64,000 nucleotides of DNA from Marasmius tenuissimus. Its lineage: Eukaryota > Basidiomycota > Agaricomycetes > Agaricales > Marasmiaceae. How positions within the stretch are numbered: the stretch's first letter is position 1; each line of letters opens with the position of its first letter. The notes beneath the pieces were generated by a model. That model had not been told where the DNA came from and did not search any database. It saw nothing but the letters and a program-made list of their open reading frames with translations. Both the position numbers and the translations under genes were made by a program. Positions 57,900-64,000 of this stretch are shown piece after piece. The stretch is taken from contig JAQOTA010000020.1 of the NCBI GenBank assembly GCA_029532415.1, positions 992,001 through 1,056,000 on the forward strand, in the 5' to 3' direction.

Positions 57900-58640
57900 A
57901 TACCGTTACGGACTCGAGACACTCGTGGTAAAAATCCGAGAACTCACTGGCGTGCCCAATGCCATTCCTCCCACCCGTTCTCGTCTTTCCCTCGACTTGC
58001 TAAGGCTTGAGTGCTTGGGTGTGGTTGCAGGCTCTGAGCTTGAGGTTGGAGACGATAGTGGTTTGGGTCAAAAGGAATGCGCATCCAAAAGGGGCTTCTG
58101 TTACTTGAAGCATGTGACTCGTGGGTATTCTTGTTCGGGCTTTGCCGATCTAAGCTGCCTCCTTCCCCTTCGTTTTCCTTGATCAACGACCTTCATTCGC
58201 CATTTCGCTCTTGTATCTCACCGGGCTCACCCAACTCTCTCACACTTTTGGCTCACTTGGTACAACGGGAGGGCTCTGATTTCGACGCCGACGACAAGTT
58301 ATCTCCGATATCACTCGCCGAATCACCTTCAACTTCCAGGCGCCATAAAGTGTCAGGGACTGGGTTTAACATACAGATGCCGAGTAAAGTGAATGCGACA
58401 CGAGATCTAGTTGGTATTCGGTGTCTTTTTTGTTGCAGCGGAACTCGTAGGTTCATACGCAAGGGCTTTCATCATTTACTGCACGGGGATCCAAAAGCTA
58501 ACGTTTTTCGTTCTAGTCGTGGTGCTTTTAAGCCTGAATCAGAGTGCGAACACCATCAGGCAAGCTCAGAAGGTAGACGTTTGATTTTAGTGTGATATTA
58601 CAAATAACACTGAACAGTGGTACAGCGAACGGAGCCTGAA
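57900..58640. repeat. Duplicated 3'-flanking segment of T4
   Basis: Counterpart of 48370-48990. The open frame at 58077-58595 (plus) is not maintained in the other copy, so it is not called as a gene. Confidence 0.6.
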
Positions 58641-58661
58641 GACACGCGTACAGTCTTTAAT

Positions 58662-60075
58662 TTACGAACCCGCTCGAGCCTGTAGGTCCGCAGACTCGGG
58701 ACGTGACTCCAAATCCCCCGTAGTGTTTCCATCTGGTCCATATGTGTCAACAACTGCTTCAGAGCCATTTTGACACGCATTTGCACGAACGACAATGAGT
58801 GTAGGAGCAATACCCTACCAACATGCGCGATGAGGCTCGGCAATATAACAAAGTTGGAAGAAACCACAGCTCACCAGTATCTGGGTCATCACACATCCAG
58901 CATCAAACCAATATCTGTCTGGCAAAAGGTTGCCTATAACGTCTATAACCATCACCACGGGCAGTAGGAAACCTGATCCGAGGCTAGGAATATACATGGC
59001 TTTCCATGAGCCCTTAATTCATCATGATGAGAAACTTCACGTACAGGATAGACACAATTTTAAGGAGGTGTCTGGCCGTTACCTCTTCTAGCCAATCTCT
59101 ACGCATTCGCGAGATCCAGAGTAACCTCCCGGCTGCAGCAAGTTGCTAGCTGGTCAGTTGGGAAGCCCAGCAATGATAGTCGGATGTCGGCCAATTACCT
59201 ATCATACTAGCCAGTATGAAATTTAACACACCGTTAGCGACGACGCAAACATTGGCCACCACTTCAAGCATGTGGGAGCCGTGTTTAACATAGAGAATAC
59301 CAGTCGTGATTCCCACCACTTGTATCACGACCATGAGTTTCTATCGCATACACCGTCAAGGGAACTCACGATCAATAAGAACCAGTCCAACGAAGGGTAC
59401 AATGGCATACCATCTCCTATGTCCCCAAAGGATGTAACACCGAAAGATCTGAACGAGAGGGCAATCAAACCAACGATTCTAGAAGCTCAAGCTCTATGAA
59501 AAGCCTGACCATAATGCTGTCCCCTGCAAACCTAAATTTATTCGCGTCAGGACATGGATAGCAGGTAGTAAAGCGCTCGTTCCACACCCCATCACCAGAA
59601 GGATACAAAACCGGCAGATGCTAAAATTACATCCATGGACCATGCGTCAGTTTCACCTCTGTATAACAAGATAGAGTGAACCTTACTCCAGATTGTCACT
59701 AATATCTCGCAGCCTCACCGGCAACTCCACTCCCTCGTACGTCCAAAGTATATCAGCCACGGTGATGATATCGTCTACCATACAGATAGGCACACTGACT
59801 GACGCCAGGATGAACAGTAGTACAAGAGTGATCCGATGAAAACGAAGGTCGGGAGACGTCTTTCGAGAACTGAGGATAGATAGTACCCTTCGAAAGAGGA
59901 AAATGTAGAGGGTGTAGAGAAAGAGGTTGACCTAAGAGGTTGGCAAAAGAATCAACGTAAATGCCGTTTGGGAACAGGTAGAAACACCCACCGAGTGAAT
60001 AAGCAGCGGGTTCACCACTACGAGACGAAAAACCGTAGTGAGTGTGTAACGTGGATGGGCAGCACCGTTGAACAT
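58662..60075 (-). CDS. Seven-span membrane protein, array member T4
   Basis: Complete paralog. The start MFNGAAHPRYTLTTVFRLVV ends in HS at a GTGGGT donor. ICRFCILLVMG joins FAGDSIM through a GTGTGG-donor intron. WLEEVTARHLLKIVSIL joins LGSGFLLPVVMVIDVIGNLL via a GTACGT donor. GIAPTLIVVRANACQNGSEA leads to a hydrophilic tail ending ADLQARAGS at TAA 58662-58664. GTATAAAG lies about 40 bp upstream (near 60115), and a second similar TATA with duplicated leader sequence occurs near 60206, as if the promoter segment were duplicated. This is the best preserved copy for defining the family. Function is unknown. Confidence 0.75.
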
Positions 60076-60555
60076 GGCAGTTAGTACCCGCCTTCGGGAT
60101 CGAAATCCAGCGCCCTTTATACGTGGTTGCATCGTCAACGCCACTTTAGAACCGGCAGAAATGGCAGCTACTTACGCCGCTCACCTTCGTGATGGTATCC
60201 AAAAGCTTTATACGTGATATACACCTTTATGTGCTTTCAGAAGCCAGATGAAGGGCGACGCCTGGCTGATTATCAGCGCCGGCACCGCATGGAGCAGGCC
60301 CCAAGAAAAGGCTTCCGTCGCCTTCTAGCTCTGCGCTCAGCCGAGGCACGACTGATTGGAGATTCACATGGCAAGGATGGAGTGTGAAATCAAAGTATAT
60401 TACAAAGCCGACGCAAGTCATCGATACAAGAGTCGAAGAGTCCGATGATTATACTACGATTCGAGGTGTAGAATACCGGCCGTGATGGCCACTACCAGTA
60501 CCCCAGCTACCCTAAATCCAGTCAGCACGCCAGACTACGGATAACAACATTAGTA

Positions 60556-61118
60556 ACGGTCAGAGTTGAGCTGACCGCGCGGCCAACTCGCGATCAAGAC
60601 GAGATCAAAATTTCGTTCAAATTCATTTGATCTCGTTTTGACCGCGTTCAACTCTGACCACCCTCTATCCAGCTCCCCCTGTATCCCTCGTACTAGTACC
60701 ATGAAACTCAAATTTTTGTGCATAGTATCAATGCTGGCGTACCTCTGTCTTACCATGGGTTCTTGTGTATGCTTGGTGTTGTTCTTGCAGTTGGGTGTGG
60801 CAGGACTCGGTTCATTATTTGTTGGTGAATTTTTTGACTACCAAAGGCTGTCAAAGGTACCTGGACAGTAAGGATAGGCTCGATGAGAGGCTCCAAAAGA
60901 CTGATTGGGAAATGTTATGTTAGCCATGAAATAAACTAAATAGATAAGTAATTGCATGGAGGCCCGTATCCAACTTGATCGCGATCAAGTGCCACGTTTG
61001 CTCGACTCCAGAGTCGAGCGAAAAAAGTCGCGATCAAAACTCGGTCAAGTCTTGACCGAGTATTTGCTCGAAAATTTGATCGACAGTTTGACCGCGCTTT
61101 GATCTCAACTCTGACCGT
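60556..61118. mobile_element. Inverted-repeat DNA element abutting an orphan exon
   Basis: About 563 bp bounded by 15-bp perfect inverted ends (ACGGTCAGAGTTGAG at 60556-60570 and its complement at 61104-61118). The interior has repeated TTGATCG/CGATCAA and TCAAACT-type motifs. An internal copy of the end (TCAACTCTGACC near 60650) makes the left about 105 bp a smaller palindrome. A short frame (60700-60870) looks like a signal peptide by composition only. No transposase is seen. Non-autonomous; superfamily not assigned. Confidence 0.75.
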
Positions 61119-61129
61119 CGGAGGCGTAC

Positions 61130-61213
61130 CGAGTTTATAAGCAGCGGGGTCACGACTACGAGTCGAAAGATTCTGGCAAGTGGGTAATGAGAATAAGGTT
61201 GATCATCGGACAT
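61130..61213 (-). pseudogene. Orphan first exon of a seven-span membrane protein gene
   Basis: An intact 28-codon exon 1 (MSDDQPYSHYPLARIFRLVV...LLINS) with a GTACGC donor and a normal upstream region (CACATATAA; TTCGGGACACCAGCGCC block near 61315). Eleven bases after the exon the sequence becomes the inverted-repeat element, and no exon 2 follows before the promoter of T4. The rest of the gene has been lost. Confidence 0.8.
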
Positions 61214-61705
61214 GGCAGCCGCAGCTCACCTTCAAGCTACATGTTCAAGATATCTTATATGTGAAAACCAGCCGCGAAGCGCCAGTCCGAAGCCCCGAAT
61301 GATTGATTGACCCTTCGGGACACCAGCGCCCAAGCGAGTTCAGCGAGGCGTCAGACATTGGATGATCCGCAGGGTAAACATGACATGTATCAGGGAGCCG
61401 GAGGTTACCGATACAAAGGGGTCAAAGTATCCTGACAAGTAGTTTGAGTTCTCAGATAAGTAGAGGCGGGATCTATACAATCTGAATGGATCACCATTAG
61501 TACTCATACAAATGTTTAAAGCAGCGCGGAGGAGAACTCACCGGATACAACAAAGAATTCCAAGAGAGAGACAGTCGAACCGTACCTTTTAGACAGGCCA
61601 TCGGCAATCAGGATATCGAGGGGTTGAGCTATTACGACCGGCAACGATGTATGATAGTAAGTACTACACGATAGGAAACACACAACACCCGTCCGCTCTT
61701 CAGGA

Positions 61706-63117
61706 TTACGAACCCGATCGAATCTGTAGGTCTGCCGATTCCGGACGTGATTCCAAGTCTCCCGTAGTGCTTTCGTCTAACGCACATGAGTTAACACCTA
61801 CTTCGGAATCGTCGCGATACGCATTGGCACGGAAGACGACGAGTGTAGGAGCAATACCCTGACAGCGTAAAGCATGCGCAATGAGCCTCAGAGCTCTGAG
61901 AGGTGAGACAAACCACAACGTACCATTATCTGCATCAACACAGCTCCCGCATCAAACCAATGTTCATTGGGCAGAAGGTTGCCTACGACATAAATGATCA
62001 TGACAATGGCAAGTAGGAAACCTGATCCGAGGCTAGGAGTACATATGGCTCCCCATGAGCCCTCGAGATTCTTCGCGGTGGAAAACTCACGTACAGAATA
62101 GACACGATGGCACCGAACCGTCTGGCCGTTGGTTCTTCAAGCCAATCTCTCTGCTTGCGCGAGATCCAGATTAACCTTCCGGCTGTTGCAGATTACTCGG
62201 GGGTCAGTCGCGACGTTTGATAGTGAGGGCCAAATGTATGGTAATCACCTATCATACTAGCCAGGATAAAATTTAACACGCCGTTGGCGATCAAACCGCC
62301 ACAGCTCACCACTCTGAGTATTTCGAAGTCGAATTTCTTGTGTATAATGATAGTCGTGATGGCGGTCACTAATCAAGTAAGGATAAGGACAAGTTGCAAA
62401 CATCAGCATGGGAATGACCCACGGTCCACGAGAATTAGTCCGATGAGGGGCCCAGCAACATACCGTTTCCTGTAGCCCCAGAGGACGTAACATCGAAAGA
62501 TCTAGCCGAGAAAATAATCAATCCAACTGCAGAAACTCGGATCACATCAAAAAGAGCCCACCATAATGCTATCCCCCGCTATCCTGCATGAACATGATAA
62601 TCCCGTCAGAACGTGGGCACGACAAGAGTGTTCGTTTCGTACCCCATCACCAGAATGATACAATATCGGCATATGCTTGAAAGTTTATCCATTCGTCAGC
62701 CACGATTTTACACGTTGACAAGAGAGTTCACCTTACTCAAAAACGTCAATCATATTCAATAATCTCGCGGGGAACTGTTTTCCCTCGTATTGCCAAAGGA
62801 TCTCAGCCACGCTAATGAGATCATCAACTATACAGAGAGGCACGCTGACTGAAGCCAGAACGAAGAGGGATACAAGAGTGATTTTGTGAAAGCGGAGGTC
62901 GGCAGAGGAATTTCGAGATTTGAGGATAGAGAGCACCCTTCGGAAAAGGTAAATGTAGGTGGCGTAAAGAAAAAGGTTGATCTGGGATAAGAATAAAGAT
63001 TGATGAACCCGCCTAGGTCTGGTTAGTGGAAACACATACCGAGTTCATCAACACCGGATGAATGACTACCAGGCGAAAAATCTCGGTGAGTGAATGACGA
63101 GGTGCAAGATCAGACAT
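61706..63117 (-). CDS. Seven-span membrane protein, array member T5
   Basis: Complete paralog. The start MSDLAPRHSLTEIFRLVVIH is followed by a GTATGT donor after MNS. INLFLYATYIYLFRRVLSIL and ITLVSLFVLASVSVPLCIVD give spans 1-2. ICRYCIILVMG joins IAGDSIM via a GTACGA-donor intron. GIAPTLVVFRANAYRDDSEV precedes the tail ending ADLQIRSGS at TAA 61706-61708. Upstream carries the shared block (CTTCGGGACGCCAGCGCC near 63238). It is in the same orientation as all array members. Function is unknown. Confidence 0.75.
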
Positions 63118-63640
63118 GGCAGCTGCGGGTCTGCGAAGCAAATGCTGAACCTGCCTTAAATGAGTCGCCAAGCCGCAGCCCCAGATGATGTAGAGCGAGA
63201 AGCTGCCTAATATTAACGTTAGTACCTCGTGTAGAGTCTTCGGGACGCCAGCGCCGAAGCGAGGACAGGAGCAGTCCAATGTTCTACTGATCAGAGCAGA
63301 TGAGTGATCCGCAGGGTAGGCATGAACTGTAGAATGACATAGACGGAGTTTATCGATACATGGGTTGGAGTACCCGGACATTAGATAGACGTTATGAGCG
63401 GAGGTGGGGTATAATGACCTGAACAGATCACCATCAGTATTCATACACCAGCTCAGAGGAACGCAGGAAGGAACTCACAGGATATAGCGGACAGTTCAAA
63501 GAAGAGCTTACATCCCGCACCTTGGAGATGTCGGCGCTAATCAAAAGGTCGGGGGAGGTTTAGCTGACATGATCGGCAACGACGTGTGATGGTAAATGAA
63601 TGATGGTGATCACTCAACAGCTCTCAACACGCCTCTGGTC
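63118..63640. promoter_or_regulatory. Conserved upstream region of T5
   Basis: Shares the TTCGGGACGCCAGCGCC block and flanking sequence with the upstream regions of T1, T2 and the orphan exon. No gene is seen. Confidence 0.45.
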
Positions 63641-63647
63641 CCGAGAG

Positions 63648-64000
63648 TTACGAACCCGGTCGAGTCTGTAGATCCACCGTGTCTGAACGTGATTCCAAAT
63701 CTCCCGCAGCGGTTTCGTCTAGCCCACACGAATCAACACCTGCCTCGGAACCATCCCGATACGTATTGGCTCGAACGACGATGAGTGTAGGAGCAATGCC
63801 CTAGTAGCACGCGTAATAAGTCTTAATGAAGGAAAGGATTCAAATCACAACGCACCGCCATCTGTATCAACACGGATCCTAAATCGAAGTAAGATTCGTC
63901 CGGTAAAAGGTTGCCTACGACGTCTACGGCCATGGCAACGACAAGTAGAAAACCTGATCCAAGGCTATAATTAGACATGGTTTCCCATGAGCCCTCGACT
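63648..64000 (-). CDS. Seven-span membrane protein, array member T6 (5' part beyond window)
   Basis: The last two exons are visible: a span equivalent to VxMxVDVVGNLLPDESYFDLG (63.85-63.98 kb) and GIAPTLIVVRANTYRDGSEA (minus strand, near 63800) with a hydrophilic tail ending at TAA 63648-63650. The exon starting this gene lies outside the window, showing that the array continues to the right. Confidence 0.7.

Noticed and set aside
58077..58595. 172-codon plus-strand frame between T3 and T4
   Set aside because: The duplicated counterpart at 48.5-48.9 kb does not keep it open; compositionally ordinary.
60638..60871. Short frame with a signal-peptide-like start inside the inverted-repeat element
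   Set aside because: Lies wholly within a non-autonomous transposon and shows no conserved motif; hydrophobicity alone is not evidence.
1..64000. CRISPR arrays, bacterial operons, riboswitches
   Set aside because: The sequence is eukaryotic with spliceosomal introns throughout; no regularly spaced repeats were seen.

Overview
The window looks like nuclear DNA of a filamentous basidiomycete (Agaricomycetes). Genes are split by many 45-65 nt GT-AG introns. The families present are typical of mushrooms and their relatives: secreted LysM proteins, a class I hydrophobin, Zn2Cys6 and C2H2 regulators, a multi-copy seven-span membrane protein family, and a DIRS-type retrotransposon. The species cannot be named from the sequence alone.

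Layout. 0-7.7 kb: a tandem segmental triplication, each unit carrying a four-LysM secreted-protein gene on the minus strand (one cut by the window edge, one intact, one that lost its signal-peptide exon). 7.7-15.9 kb: gene-poor. 15.9-18.6 kb: a C2H2 zinc-finger regulator with two overlapping long open frames. 18.6-22.8 kb: gene-poor. 22.9-29.1 kb: a 16-exon aldehyde dehydrogenase, a fourth LysM gene and a hydrophobin lacking one conserved cysteine. 29.6-45.7 kb: two paralogous FAD aromatic-ring monooxygenases bracketing a C2HC-finger protein, a coiled-coil protein, a Zn2Cys6 regulator, a cytidine deaminase and a probable bHLH regulator. 46.3-64.0 kb: a tandem, same-strand array of seven-span membrane protein genes (four complete, one partial at the window edge, one interrupted pseudogene, one orphan first exon), riddled with transposons.

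The outstanding mobile element is a DIRS-type tyrosine-recombinase retrotransposon of about 5.9 kb (about 51.87-57.75 kb). Its Gag-like, RT-RNase H and recombinase frames are all open once two apparent introns are allowed for. It sits in an intron-equivalent position of one membrane-protein gene copy. Two related inverted-repeat elements (MITE-like) lie directly upstream of a neighbouring copy, where paralogous empty sites reveal 2-bp target duplications. A third inverted-repeat element abuts an orphan first exon of the family.

How the genes may work together (inference): LysM and hydrophobin proteins act at the cell surface or outside the cell. The monooxygenase pair with an adjacent Zn2Cys6 regulator could be a small catabolic or specialised-metabolism locus. 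The membrane-protein array is a lineage-specific expansion being reshaped by transposons.
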